Positions 23,297 to 31,826 of a stretch of 64,000 bases of DNA are shown one piece after another. A program made the translations under genes and the position numbers. The number at the start of each line of letters is the position of its first letter. Within the stretch, counting starts at the first letter, position 1. Origin of the DNA: JALHSW01 sp038321755. GTDB lineage: Bacteria; Actinomycetota; Acidimicrobiia; IMCC26256; PALSA-555. The notes beneath the pieces were generated by a model. The model made no database searches and was not told the origin of the DNA. It saw nothing but the letters and a program-made list of their open reading frames with translations. Where the stretch lies: NCBI GenBank assembly GCA_038321755.1, contig JBBQFJ010000001.1, positions 1-64,000 on the forward strand, read 5' to 3'.

Positions 23297-25531
23297 TCAT
23301 CGACGGGTGCTGCGGAAGCGGCGGAGCCGCAGCGAGTTGCTCACCACGAAGACGGACGAGAAGCCCATCGCGGCGGCCGCGATGACGGGGTTGAGGAGTC
23401 CGATCGCAGCCAGCGGGATCGCCGCGACGTTGTAGGCGAACGCCCAGAAGAGGTTCCCCTTGATGGTCGCGAACGTGCGTCGCGACAGTGCGATCGCGTC
23501 GGCGGCGGCCCGCAGGTCGCCCGACACCAGGGTGAGATCGCTCGCCTCGATCGCGACGTCGGTGCCGGTCCCGATCGCGATGCCGAGATCGGCTTGCGCG
23601 AGCGCAGGAGCGTCGTTCACCCCGTCGCCCACGACCGCGACCCGATGGCCCTCGGCCTGGAGCGCTCGGACCACGTCGACCTTCTCGCTCGGCAGGACCC
23701 CGGCGATCACCCGGCCGATCCCGACCTCCTGCGCCACGGCATCGGCCGCCGCCGGCTGATCGCCCGTCACCATCACCGCGGAGATCTCGAGCGCTGCCAA
23801 CGAGGAGACAGCCTCGGCCGACGTGGGCTTGATCGTGTCGGCGACGACGAAGATGCCGCGCGCCGCGCCCTCCCAACCCGCGTACACGAGGGTGTGGCCG
23901 CCGACGTCGGCATCGTCGGCCGCGCGCGCGAGCTCGGGCGACACCGATCCCACGAGCTCGGGACGACCGACACGGATCTCGACGCCCTCGACGATCCCAC
24001 GCGCGCCGAGTCCGGGTTCGTTCACGAACGAGGCGGGCGTGACCAGCTCCGCACCGCGCTCGAGCGCGCCGGCCGTGATCGCTCGCGCGATCGGATGTTC
24101 GGAGGCGTCCTCCACGGAGCCGGCCCGGCGGAGGAGTGCGTCGAGATCTGTGCTCTGGTCGACGACGACGTCGACCAGTCGCATGCGCCCTTCGGTGACC
24201 GTGCCGGTCTTGTCGAGCACTGCGACATCGATCGTCTGCGTCGCCTCGAGCACCTCGCCGCCCTTGATGACGATGCCGAGCTGCGCGGCGCGACCGGTGC
24301 CGACCATGATGGCGGTCGGAGTCGCGAGGCCGAGCGCGCACGGACACGCGATGATCAGGACCGCTACCGCAGCCGTGAACGCTCGATCTGCCTCCCCGGT
24401 CGCGGCGAGCCACACCAGCAGGGTGACCACGGCGATCACCAGCACCACCGGCACGAACACCGCGGAGATCCGGTCGGCGAGTCGCTGCACGGGCGCCTTC
24501 GAGCCCTGCGCGGCTTCGACGAGTCGGGCGATATGGGCGAGCGCCGTGTGGGCGCCGACCATCGTCGCCGCCCCCACGATCCGTCCGGACGTGTTCACGG
24601 TGGCGCCGAACACCTCGTCACCGGACCGCACGTCCGCGGGCACCGGCTCGCCCGTGAGCATGGACACGTCGATCGCGGACTCACCCTCGACGACCCGCCC
24701 GTCGGTCGCGATCTTCTCTCCCGGCCGCACGACGAACCGGTCCCCGATCCCGAGCGCCTCGACCGGGATCTCGTCGCCGTTCTCGAGCTGAGCCGTCTTG
24801 GCGCCCATCTCGAGCAGCGCGCGCAGCGCGTGGCTGGAGCGACGTCGAGCCCGGGCCTCGAAGACGCGCCCGAGCAGGAGCAAGGTGATGATCGCAGCAC
24901 CCGTCTCGAAGTAGACGTGCACCTCGCCGCCGCCGCCGGAGAAGATCGACCCGAGCGACATCCCTCCCGTCTGGCCGGCCATCTGGTCGGCAGCACCGAG
25001 GAACACGAGTGCCACGACCGACCAGCCGTAGGCGGCGAGGGTGCCGACCGAGACCAGCGTGTCCATGGTCGTCGCGCCGTGACGGAGGTTGATCAGCGTG
25101 TAGCGATGGAACGGCCAGCCGCACCAGAAGATCACTGGGGTCGCGAGAACGAGCGCGACCCATTGCCAGTCGCGGAACTGCAGCCCTGGAACCATGGAGA
25201 TCGCGATGAGCGGCACGGTCAGCACGATCGCCACCACGAGACGGGGTCGCAGGTCGCGCAGCTCGGCCGCCTCGGGGTCGCGCGCCTCGACCTCGGGGAC
25301 CGAGTAGCCGAGGTCGGCGACGGTCCGGGTGAGGTCGCCCCGGTGCACCGCATGAGGATCGAACGTGACGGTCGCGCGCTTCGAGGCGAAGTTCACCGAC
25401 GCGTCGGTAACGCCCGTGGTCGCGCCGAGCGCCTTCTCGATGCGAGAGGCGCAGGACGCGCACGACATCCCCTCGATCGGGAGATCGCAGCGCTCGAGGG
25501 TGGGATCGGAGGCGGAGAGTGTGGTGGACAC
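23297..25531 (-). CDS. Copper-transporting P-type ATPase
   Basis: Exports Cu(I) across the cytoplasmic membrane. One heavy-metal domain opens the protein with C24-x-x-C27 (GMSCASC). The membrane CPC motif is near residue 396 (ACPCALG), the phosphorylated DKTGT near 440, the HP motif (SEHPIARAI) follows and the hinge GDGVNDAPAL is near 650. GTG 25531 gives 744 residues and lies seven bases downstream of a TAGAGT -10, so the mRNA is probably leaderless. TTG 25567 is an alternative start but would place the operator inside the gene. No csoR or copZ gene is adjacent. Confidence 0.93.
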   Translation of the reverse strand: MSTTLSASDPTLERCDLPIEGMSCASCASRIEKALGATTGVTDASVNFASKRATVTFDPHAVHRGDLTRTVADLGYSVPEVEARDPEAAELRDLRPRLVVAIVLTVPLIAISMVPGLQFRDWQWVALVLATPVIFWCGWPFHRYTLINLRHGATTMDTLVSVGTLAAYGWSVVALVFLGAADQMAGQTGGMSLGSIFSGGGGEVHVYFETGAAIITLLLLGRVFEARARRRSSHALRALLEMGAKTAQLENGDEIPVEALGIGDRFVVRPGEKIATDGRVVEGESAIDVSMLTGEPVPADVRSGDEVFGATVNTSGRIVGAATMVGAHTALAHIARLVEAAQGSKAPVQRLADRISAVFVPVVLVIAVVTLLVWLAATGEADRAFTAAVAVLIIACPCALGLATPTAIMVGTGRAAQLGIVIKGGEVLEATQTIDVAVLDKTGTVTEGRMRLVDVVVDQSTDLDALLRRAGSVEDASEHPIARAITAGALERGAELVTPASFVNEPGLGARGIVEGVEIRVGRPELVGSVSPELARAADDADVGGHTLVYAGWEGAARGIFVVADTIKPTSAEAVSSLAALEISAVMVTGDQPAAADAVAQEVGIGRVIAGVLPSEKVDVVRALQAEGHRVAVVGDGVNDAPALAQADLGIAIGTGTDVAIEASDLTLVSGDLRAAADAIALSRRTFATIKGNLFWAFAYNVAAIPLAAIGLLNPVIAAAAMGFSSVFVVSNSLRLRRFRSTRR

Positions 25532-25538
25532 GTTCTTG

Positions 25539-25567
25539 ACTCTATACCCCCATGGGGTATCGGTCAA
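25539..25567 (-). promoter_or_regulatory. Promoter with CsoR-like operator
   Basis: On the minus strand, TTGACC (25567-25562) and TAGAGT (25544-25539) are 17 bases apart. The spacer carries the near-perfect palindrome ATACCCC-N3-GGGGTAT (25544-25560), the pattern bound by copper-sensing CsoR repressors in actinobacteria. Placement between -35 and -10 fits repression released by Cu(I). The CsoR regulator itself must be encoded elsewhere. Confidence 0.7.
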
Positions 25568-25627
25568 GGTCGATGTCGAGCGGCTGCTGCTGCGGCTGAC
25601 GAGCTACCTGGGTGCGGCTCCGCCGCG

Positions 25628-26344
25628 TCAGGCGTCGAAGGCCCGCTTGCAGCCCTCCTGCCGCGCGCCGAGCTCTCGCACCATCAGCGCACCGAGCACC
25701 GTCGCCGCGAACGCGGCGAGCATCGCGACGAGCGCGAGCAGGTTCTGCCCTCGCACCTCGGACAAGCTCGTCCGCACACCGCGCGCGTCACTCCCGGTCC
25801 CGATGGCCAGCGGCACGAGGAACAGACCCCACCACCAGCCGACGAGCCATGACCGCTCCGCGATCCGCCAGCGCGGATCGTCCGCAGCGATCGCCGCGTC
25901 CGCACCGCGCCACAGGTCCTGCACCACGAGCACCGGGATCACGAAGTTCGCGAGCGGGATGAACCAACCACCGATCGCCCACCCGGAACCGAAACGCTCG
26001 GGTGCCCGGCCGAGCGCCTGTTGGTTCTTCGCCGCGCGCCACAACCACGTGATGAAGCACGGGGCGAGCGCGAGCGCGATCAGACCGAACGCGACGTTTG
26101 CCGCGGTGACGAGCGAGTCCGCGTCGGCGGCGCGCGATCCGAAGTCGAGCGCCTGGGGTCGGTCGAGCACGACCAGCCGGTTCGCGAGGGTTCCGGCGCG
26201 GAAGAGGGTGACCACACCGAGGCACCCGAACAGGATCATGACGATCCGACCGAGCACGCGCTGGTCGCGCCACCCCGGTCGGGATGGCGTGGGCAGCTCC
26301 CACGACGACACGTCAGGCGGTCCGGCCCCGGACGTCAGCGTCAT
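25628..26344 (-). CDS. DUF4328 membrane protein
   Basis: Function unknown. The 238-residue protein has four predicted helices; the FITWLWRAAKNQQALGR and SGWAIGGWFIPLANFVIPVLVVQDLWRGAD segments are diagnostic of DUF4328. ATG 26344 has TAGGCT six bases upstream, another leaderless layout. No ribosome site is seen. It is divergent from the FrhB-like gene with 83 bases between starts. Confidence 0.8.
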   Translation of the reverse strand: MTLTSGAGPPDVSSWELPTPSRPGWRDQRVLGRIVMILFGCLGVVTLFRAGTLANRLVVLDRPQALDFGSRAADADSLVTAANVAFGLIALALAPCFITWLWRAAKNQQALGRAPERFGSGWAIGGWFIPLANFVIPVLVVQDLWRGADAAIAADDPRWRIAERSWLVGWWWGLFLVPLAIGTGSDARGVRTSLSEVRGQNLLALVAMLAAFAATVLGALMVRELGARQEGCKRAFDA

Positions 26345-26427
26345 GCCCGAAGCCTAGGAGTCGGGCGAACGCCCGCGGCGGGCCTGCGAAGGGGCGCAGC
26401 GTCGGAGCGACGTGCCAGACTCCGCGC

Positions 26428-27546
26428 ATGCCTCCCGAGAAGTTCCAGTGGAAGCACCTCTACGACGAGGTGGTCACCACCGGCCTGTGCACCGGCTGTG
26501 CAGGCTGCGTGATCGTCTGCCCGCACGACGTGCTCGGTTACCGCGACGACGAGGGGATCTACAAGCCCTTCCAGACCGAGGAGGGCTTCAGCCCCGGCGA
26601 CTGCTCGCACGGTCAGAAGGGCTGCACCACGTGCACCCGCGCGTGTCCGCGCTTCCGCACCTGGGAGACCGACGCCGACGAGTTCCTCTTCGGTCGCGTA
26701 CGCGAGGCCGAGGAGGTCGCCGGCATCTCCAAGGACATCGTCCTCGCCCGTGCGACCGACCCGGTGCTGCACGAGGTCGGCCAGGACGGCGGGCTCGTCT
26801 CCGCGCTGCTCCTCTACGCGCTCGAGCACGACATCATCGACGCGGCACTCGTCTCGTACCTCGAGGGCGACGGCTCGACGTGGAAGGCCGTGCCGGGCGT
26901 GGCCCGCACCAAGGACGACATCATCGCGTCCGCGGGGAGCCGATACACCTACTCCGCGAACCCGCTCGCGTACTCCGACGCAGTCGAGGGTGGCGCCGAG
27001 AAGATCGCGCTCGTCGGCATGAGCTGCCAGTCTTCTTCACCCGTGATCATGAAGCAGCGCAAGGTCGGCAAGGTCGCACGACGCATCAGTCTGAACATCG
27101 GCCTGCTCTGCTCCAAGACCTTCGACGACGCCATGTTCGACGAGCTGCTCGACGCCAAGTACGGCCTCAAGCGCGCCGACATCAAGAAGATGAACATCAA
27201 GGGCAAGCTCCAGGTCTGGATGCACAACGGCGACTACCACGAGGTGCCGCTGAAGGAGTGCCACGCCTGGACGCGTGAGGGCTGCAAGATGTGCCCCGAC
27301 TTCGCGGCCGAGCACGCCGACATCTCCACCGGTGGGATCGGCGCCTTCAACGACTGGACGTTGACCATCGTCCGCACCGAGATCGGCCGCGAGCTCATGG
27401 CCGGCATGGAACGCGACGGTTGGATCGAGGTTCGCCCCGGGGACGACGACCCCGGTGCGATCGAGCTGATGCACAAGCTCTCCGCGAAGAGCCGCAAGCG
27501 CTGGCCCGAGTTCGCTGTCGCGGCGCCCCGGATGATCGGGACGTAG
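26428..27546 (+). CDS. FrhB/FdhB-type coenzyme F420 oxidoreductase beta subunit
   Basis: Iron-sulfur flavoprotein expected to pass electrons between F420 and ferredoxin or another partner. The 372-residue protein begins with a 4Fe-4S motif CTGCAGCVIVCP (about residues 18-29) and a second cysteine group CSHGQKGCTTCTRACPRF (about 55-72), then a QDGGLVSALLLYALE segment and GMSCQSSSPVIMK, and a late CKMCPDFAAEHADISTGGIG, all hallmarks of the FrhB family. It has no hydrogenase or formate dehydrogenase partner nearby. Start ATG 26428 is the first that gives the family N-terminus. Its partner and direction are unknown. Confidence 0.85.
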   Translation: MPPEKFQWKHLYDEVVTTGLCTGCAGCVIVCPHDVLGYRDDEGIYKPFQTEEGFSPGDCSHGQKGCTTCTRACPRFRTWETDADEFLFGRVREAEEVAGISKDIVLARATDPVLHEVGQDGGLVSALLLYALEHDIIDAALVSYLEGDGSTWKAVPGVARTKDDIIASAGSRYTYSANPLAYSDAVEGGAEKIALVGMSCQSSSPVIMKQRKVGKVARRISLNIGLLCSKTFDDAMFDELLDAKYGLKRADIKKMNIKGKLQVWMHNGDYHEVPLKECHAWTREGCKMCPDFAAEHADISTGGIGAFNDWTLTIVRTEIGRELMAGMERDGWIEVRPGDDDPGAIELMHKLSAKSRKRWPEFAVAAPRMIGT

Positions 27547-27571
27547 CGCACCGTCTCCCCCGACGACGGGA

Positions 27572-28429
27572 CTAGGTCGTCGAGGTCGTCGTCGGCAACA
27601 GCGGACCGGGCGGACTGGGCGGATCGACCTGGTCGGCGAGGTCATACAGCGTGGCCGGGTCGACCGCGTCCGGACCCGTGAAGCTGATCCCGTCGAGCGT
27701 CGACCGGTCGTAGACGAGGCGAACGACACGCGTCACGTGCTGTGGGTCGCCGGGCAGGGGATCGGGGAACGTCGCGCGGAGCACGACCGGGCCGGCGTCC
27801 GGGAAGTTCGGGTCGCGCGTGGCGGCCCGCAGGAGCGTGAAAACGTCCTCCTGCACCGCCGCGAGCAGCTGCCCGTTCGTGGTGATGGTGGGGTCGAGGG
27901 CCCACGTGACGCGGATGAAGGCACCCAGATCGGCGTCGCGGGCGAAGTCGACGTTGACCCGTGCCGGCGTCCCCGGAGCCGGGGCGACCCCACCGTTGAG
28001 CGCGGTCTCGAGCGTGTCGTTCAGGGCCTCCTCACCCGCGGGGCGCGTCGTCGTGGTCGTGCTGCCCGGGACCGTGCTCGACGTGGTGCTCGAGCTCGAC
28101 GTCGTGGGCGCTGCGGTGGGCGGCGTCGTGGGCGGCGCGGTCGGGGGCGCGGTCGGCGGGATCACGACCACGGTCGGGGGGCTCGTCGGGGGCGCGGTCG
28201 GCGGCACCGTGATCGGGGGCAGCGTCGTGCTCGTGCTCGTCGACGTCGAGCTGCTCGTGGTGGACGAGCTGCTCGTCGAGGTGCGGTCCGGGACCTGGAC
28301 GCTGGTCGTGTCCTTGCCGTTGTCGCCGGACACGGCGAACGCGATCCCGACGAGGACGAGCACGCCCGCGACGGCAGCACCTCCGATCAGGAGGGCACGC
28401 TTCAGCTCCGGATCCATCGGTTCGGCCAC
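27572..28429 (-). CDS. Membrane-anchored protein with Ser/Thr/Pro-rich stalk
   Basis: Unrecognised family. After a short basic start there is one membrane helix (ALLIGGAAVAGVLVLVGIAFAV, near residues 11-32), then about 100 residues of Ser/Thr/Pro low complexity that would form an extended, possibly O-mannosylated, wall-spanning stalk, and a C-terminal domain of about 130 residues with no cysteines. GTG 28429 is preferred because TACCGT lies eight bases upstream; the ATG at 28417 (MDPELK) is four codons in. Divergent from nhaA. Confidence 0.7.
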   Translation of the reverse strand: MAEPMDPELKRALLIGGAAVAGVLVLVGIAFAVSGDNGKDTTSVQVPDRTSTSSSSTTSSSTSTSTSTTLPPITVPPTAPPTSPPTVVVIPPTAPPTAPPTTPPTAAPTTSSSSTTSSTVPGSTTTTTRPAGEEALNDTLETALNGGVAPAPGTPARVNVDFARDADLGAFIRVTWALDPTITTNGQLLAAVQEDVFTLLRAATRDPNFPDAGPVVLRATFPDPLPGDPQHVTRVVRLVYDRSTLDGISFTGPDAVDPATLYDLADQVDPPSPPGPLLPTTTSTT

Positions 28430-28503
28430 CAGGAAGAACGGTACCGACCCACGCGCCCGAAGCGGCGGCACCCCGGAGCCCCAGGCCCGCCAGCCCAGCG
28501 GTC

Positions 28504-29739
28504 ATGATGGACGTCGTGACCGATCGCCACCTGCGCTCCGAACGGATCGGACGCTTCCTGCCACCGCTCGGCAACGAGTTCATCTCCGTCGAGGCGCTGT
28601 CGGGCATCGTGCTCTTCGTCGCCGCGGTCAGCGCGCTCGTCTGGGCGAACGTCGGCGCCGCTTCGTACGCCGACGTCTGGGGAACGCAGCTCACCCTGGG
28701 CATCGGGTCGGCGTCGATCACGCTGACGCTCGCGGGCTGGATCACCGATGGCCTCATGACCATCTTCTTCTTCGTCGTCGGTCTGGAGATCAAGCGCGAG
28801 ATCGTCGACGGCGAGCTCCGGGACCGTCGCAACGCCGTGCTGCCCGTGCTCGCGGCGCTCGGGGGGATGGTGCTCCCCGCGCTCATCTTCCTGGGGGCGA
28901 ACCTGGGGGGTGCCGGCGCACACGGCTGGGGCATCCCCATGGCCACCGACATCGCGTTCTCGCTCGGCGTGCTCGCGCTGCTCGGGTCGAACGTCTCGCC
29001 CGGGGCGAAGCTCTTCCTCCTCACCCTCGCGATCGTGGACGACATCGGTGCGATCATCGTGATCGCGCTCTTCTACACGTCGGACCTCCAACCCGTGTGG
29101 TTCATCGGCGTCGCCGTCGCGGTGGCCTTGGTGCTCGCGCTGCGACGCATCGGGTTGATGCACCCAGCCGTGTACCTCGTCCCGGCCGTGGTGCTCTGGG
29201 TGTCGCTCCACGACTCCGGGGTGCACGCGACCATCGCCGGGGTGCTGCTCGGCCTCCTCACCCCGGTGATCCCGGGAGACGAGCCGGGGCCGGCCGAACG
29301 ACTCGAGCACCGCTTGCACCCGTGGTCGAGCTTCCTCGTGGTCCCGCTGTTCGCGCTCGCGAACGCGGGCGTGCTGCTCGGGGGCGACGCCATCGCACGG
29401 GCCCGCGACAGCGCAGTCACCTGGGGGATCGCCGCCGGCCTGGTTGTCGGCAAGACCGTCGGCATCACCGCGATGACCCTCCTCGGCCTTGCGCTCGGCC
29501 TCGGGCGCCTCCCCGTCGGGATGCGCCGCGTGCACGTGGTCGGCGTGGCGGCGGTCGCAGGGATCGGCTTCACCGTCTCACTCTTCGTCGCCGACCTCTC
29601 CTTCACGGGCACGCTGCTCGACGAAGCAAAGATCGGGATCCTCGGCGCGTCGGTCGTCGCCGGGATCCTCGGCGCCGTCCTGCTCCGGCTCGTCCGGCAG
29701 CCATCATCGGGCCCTACCATCGAAGCGGATGCCGGGTGA
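28504..29739 (+). CDS. nhaA: Na+/H+ antiporter NhaA
   Basis: Exchanges two protons inward for one sodium outward across the cytoplasmic membrane. The 411-residue protein has the family signatures FFFVVGLEIKREIVDGEL near residue 90-108, ATDIAFSLGVLALLG near 150-165, and AIVDDIGAIIVIALFY near 180-195 containing the paired aspartates (D-D) that bind sodium and protons. About 12 membrane helices are predicted. The next gene starts 11 bases before its stop. Confidence 0.95.
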   Translation: MMDVVTDRHLRSERIGRFLPPLGNEFISVEALSGIVLFVAAVSALVWANVGAASYADVWGTQLTLGIGSASITLTLAGWITDGLMTIFFFVVGLEIKREIVDGELRDRRNAVLPVLAALGGMVLPALIFLGANLGGAGAHGWGIPMATDIAFSLGVLALLGSNVSPGAKLFLLTLAIVDDIGAIIVIALFYTSDLQPVWFIGVAVAVALVLALRRIGLMHPAVYLVPAVVLWVSLHDSGVHATIAGVLLGLLTPVIPGDEPGPAERLEHRLHPWSSFLVVPLFALANAGVLLGGDAIARARDSAVTWGIAAGLVVGKTVGITAMTLLGLALGLGRLPVGMRRVHVVGVAAVAGIGFTVSLFVADLSFTGTLLDEAKIGILGASVVAGILGAVLLRLVRQPSSGPTIEADAG

Positions 29740-30088
29740 GGACCAGATCGTTGCGTTGGTGAGCGATCTGATGGATCGCAGCCGGATCAGCGCCGCGTTG
29801 CCGACGACCTCCTTCGTCAGCGCGGCCGACGCGGTCGCTGGCGCCGAGGTCGTCGTGATCGACCTCGGTCGCCACGCGGCTGCGGTCGCGCCAGCCCGGC
29901 AGGCCGCGCCGAGCGCCCTCATCGTCGCCTTCGGATCCCACGTCGACGAGGACCAGCTCACCGCCGCAGTCGCGGCCGGGGCCGATCGGGTCCTGCCCCG
30001 TTCCCGGTTCTTCCGCGATCCTGCCGGTGCGGTGGCGCCGGCCGGGAACTCCCCGACGGGTAACTCAGGCGAGCGCGACGAGGTCTGA
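29729..30088 (+). CDS. Small receiver-like protein, function unknown
   Basis: A 119-residue protein with alternating strands and helices like a response-regulator receiver. VVVIDLGR puts an Asp at the end of the third strand, where the phosphoacceptor would be; ALIVAFGSHVDEDQL and GADRVLPRSRF resemble strands four and five, but the usual Lys of strand five is Arg and the N-terminal acidic pair is not evident. It is translationally coupled to nhaA (11-base overlap) and lies five bases from the acyl-AMP ligase gene. Assignment to the receiver fold is tentative. Confidence 0.6.
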   Translation: MPGEDQIVALVSDLMDRSRISAALPTTSFVSAADAVAGAEVVVIDLGRHAAAVAPARQAAPSALIVAFGSHVDEDQLTAAVAAGADRVLPRSRFFRDPAGAVAPAGNSPTGNSGERDEV

Positions 30089-30093
30089 CGTCC

Positions 30094-31734
30094 ATGGTCT
30101 CTGTCGTCTCCAGGGTCGAACGCGCCGCCGAGGGCCCCGGCACCATCACGTTCCTCGGCTCCGCCGGCGCGGGCGGGCGTGAGCCCGTCTCGTGGAGCCA
30201 GCTCCACGAGGACGCCCGGGCCGTGGCCGCCGCGCTCCAGGCGCGTGGCGTCGGGCCGGGCGTGCACGTCGCGCTGCTCGGGCCGACGACCCGGGCGCTC
30301 GTCACGACGATCCAGGCGACGTGGCTCGCCGGCGGCACCCTCGTCTGCCTCCCACTCCCGATGCGACTCGGGTCGATCGAGGAGTTCGTCCAGCAGACCC
30401 GCCGCCGCATCGAGAACGCCGAGGCGGCGCTCGTCGTCGTCGACCCGGAGCTCGAGCCCTTCCTGACGGTCGAGCCCGGCGACCCGCCGATGGTCCGACT
30501 CGACGAGCTCCACGGCAACGCGTCGACGTGGGAACGCCCGGCCGACGATCCCGAACGGCTCGCGATCATTCAGTTCACGAGTGGATCGACCGCAGACCCG
30601 AAGGGCGTGATGCTCCCGCACCGCTGTGTGGTCGACAACATCGACGCGATCGTCGAGGGCGCGGCGCTCGACCGCGACGACGTCGGCGTGTCGTGGCTGC
30701 CGCTGTACCACGACATGGGGCTCATCGGCCTGCTCATGACGCCGATGCTCACCGGCTTCGATCTCGGGCTGGCGCCGCCGCAGGACTTCCTGTCGTCGCC
30801 GGGCGACTGGATGCGCTGGGTCTCGGAGCACCACGCGACCATCACCGGCGGGCCGAACTTCTCGTACGCGCTAGCGGCGCGAGCGCTCCGGCGGCTCGAC
30901 GGGCTCGATCTGTCCCGGTGGCGCGTCGCGCTCAACGGCGCGGAGCCGATCGATCCGAACTCGGTCGAAGCGTTCATCGAGTCGGGCGCCGCGCACGGTC
31001 TCGACGGGAAGGCCGCCTTCTGCGTGTACGGCATGGCGGAGGCGACGCTCGCCATCTCGTTCCCCGAGCCAGGCACCGGCATGACCGTCGACACCGTCGA
31101 TCGCTCGACACTGGAGCACGAACATCAGGCATCGCCGGTCGCGATGTCCGACTCGGCGAGACGACTCCCGTTCCTCGGACGGACGCTGCGCGGGCTCGAG
31201 CTGCGCGTCCGCGACCCGGAGACGGGTGCACCGCGTGGGGATCGTGAGGTCGGCGAGCTCGAGCTGCGCGGGACGTCGGTGACGCCCGGGTACTTCCGAC
31301 GCGACGACGTGACCGCCGCGCTGCTCCGCGACGGATGGCTCCGCACCGGCGACCTCGGCTACCTCGTCGACGGCGAGGTGGTGGTGTGCGGGAGGATCAA
31401 GGACGTGATCATCATCGGCGGCCGCAACGTGTTCCCCGAAGAGGTCGAGCGGGCCGCGGCACACGTGGACGGCGTCCGCGCGGGCAACGTCATCGCCTTC
31501 GGCACGGCGGGCCGTCGCGGCAAGGAAGGGATCGTCGTCGTCGCCGAGACGCGCGGCGAGACCGGGAGCGCGCTCCGGGACGACGTGATCGACCGGGTGT
31601 GCGACGCCGTCGGGATCCCTCCCCTCGAGGTCGTCCTGGTCGAGGCCGGGAGCCTCCCCAAGACGTCCTCCGGGAAGCTCCAACGCTCGGTCTGCAAGGC
31701 CCAGTACCGGGAAGACGAGCTCAGCCGGGCCTGA
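30094..31734 (+). CDS. Fatty-acyl-AMP ligase family protein
   Basis: Adenylates a long-chain fatty acid for transfer to a carrier protein or CoA. The 546-residue protein has the FAAL-like motif QFTSGSTADPKGVMLPH near residue 157-173, WLPLYHDMGLIG near 198-209, GGPNFSYALAAR near 248-259, YGMAEATLA near 311-319, and the hinge GRIKDVIIIGGRN near 433-445; the segment LPFLGRTLRGLELRVRDPETG matches FadD32-type proteins. No polyketide synthase or acyl carrier protein is next to it, so its acyl acceptor is unknown. It probably shares a transcript with nhaA. Confidence 0.85.
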   Translation: MVSVVSRVERAAEGPGTITFLGSAGAGGREPVSWSQLHEDARAVAAALQARGVGPGVHVALLGPTTRALVTTIQATWLAGGTLVCLPLPMRLGSIEEFVQQTRRRIENAEAALVVVDPELEPFLTVEPGDPPMVRLDELHGNASTWERPADDPERLAIIQFTSGSTADPKGVMLPHRCVVDNIDAIVEGAALDRDDVGVSWLPLYHDMGLIGLLMTPMLTGFDLGLAPPQDFLSSPGDWMRWVSEHHATITGGPNFSYALAARALRRLDGLDLSRWRVALNGAEPIDPNSVEAFIESGAAHGLDGKAAFCVYGMAEATLAISFPEPGTGMTVDTVDRSTLEHEHQASPVAMSDSARRLPFLGRTLRGLELRVRDPETGAPRGDREVGELELRGTSVTPGYFRRDDVTAALLRDGWLRTGDLGYLVDGEVVVCGRIKDVIIIGGRNVFPEEVERAAAHVDGVRAGNVIAFGTAGRRGKEGIVVVAETRGETGSALRDDVIDRVCDAVGIPPLEVVLVEAGSLPKTSSGKLQRSVCKAQYREDELSRA

Positions 31735-31826
31735 GCCCGGGCCGGATCCGGGGCCGGGCGACGCCGCGCCCGACGTCCGAGCCGCGGTTCGGCCAGAATG
31801 GTGCTCCGCCGCCCCATCGCGAGGCC

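Noticed and set aside
23594..25852. 752-codon open frame on the plus strand
   Set aside because: Antisense of the copper ATPase; composition is Arg/Asp/His-rich with no recognisable motif.
27900..28330. Ser/Thr/Pro codon repeats taken for a CRISPR-like or regulatory array
   Set aside because: They are degenerate codon repeats inside an open frame following a membrane helix, the usual form of a wall-spanning stalk, and have no spacers.
31335..31826. Upstream extension of the glycosyltransferase frame
   Set aside because: Overlaps the acyl-AMP ligase in another frame and is Arg/Gly-rich; the real gene starts at ATG 31827.
31735..31826. GC-rich palindrome after the acyl-AMP ligase (GCCCGGGCC/GGGGCCGGGC)
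   Set aside because: Pairing is interrupted and such GC runs occur by chance at this base composition; not called as a terminator.
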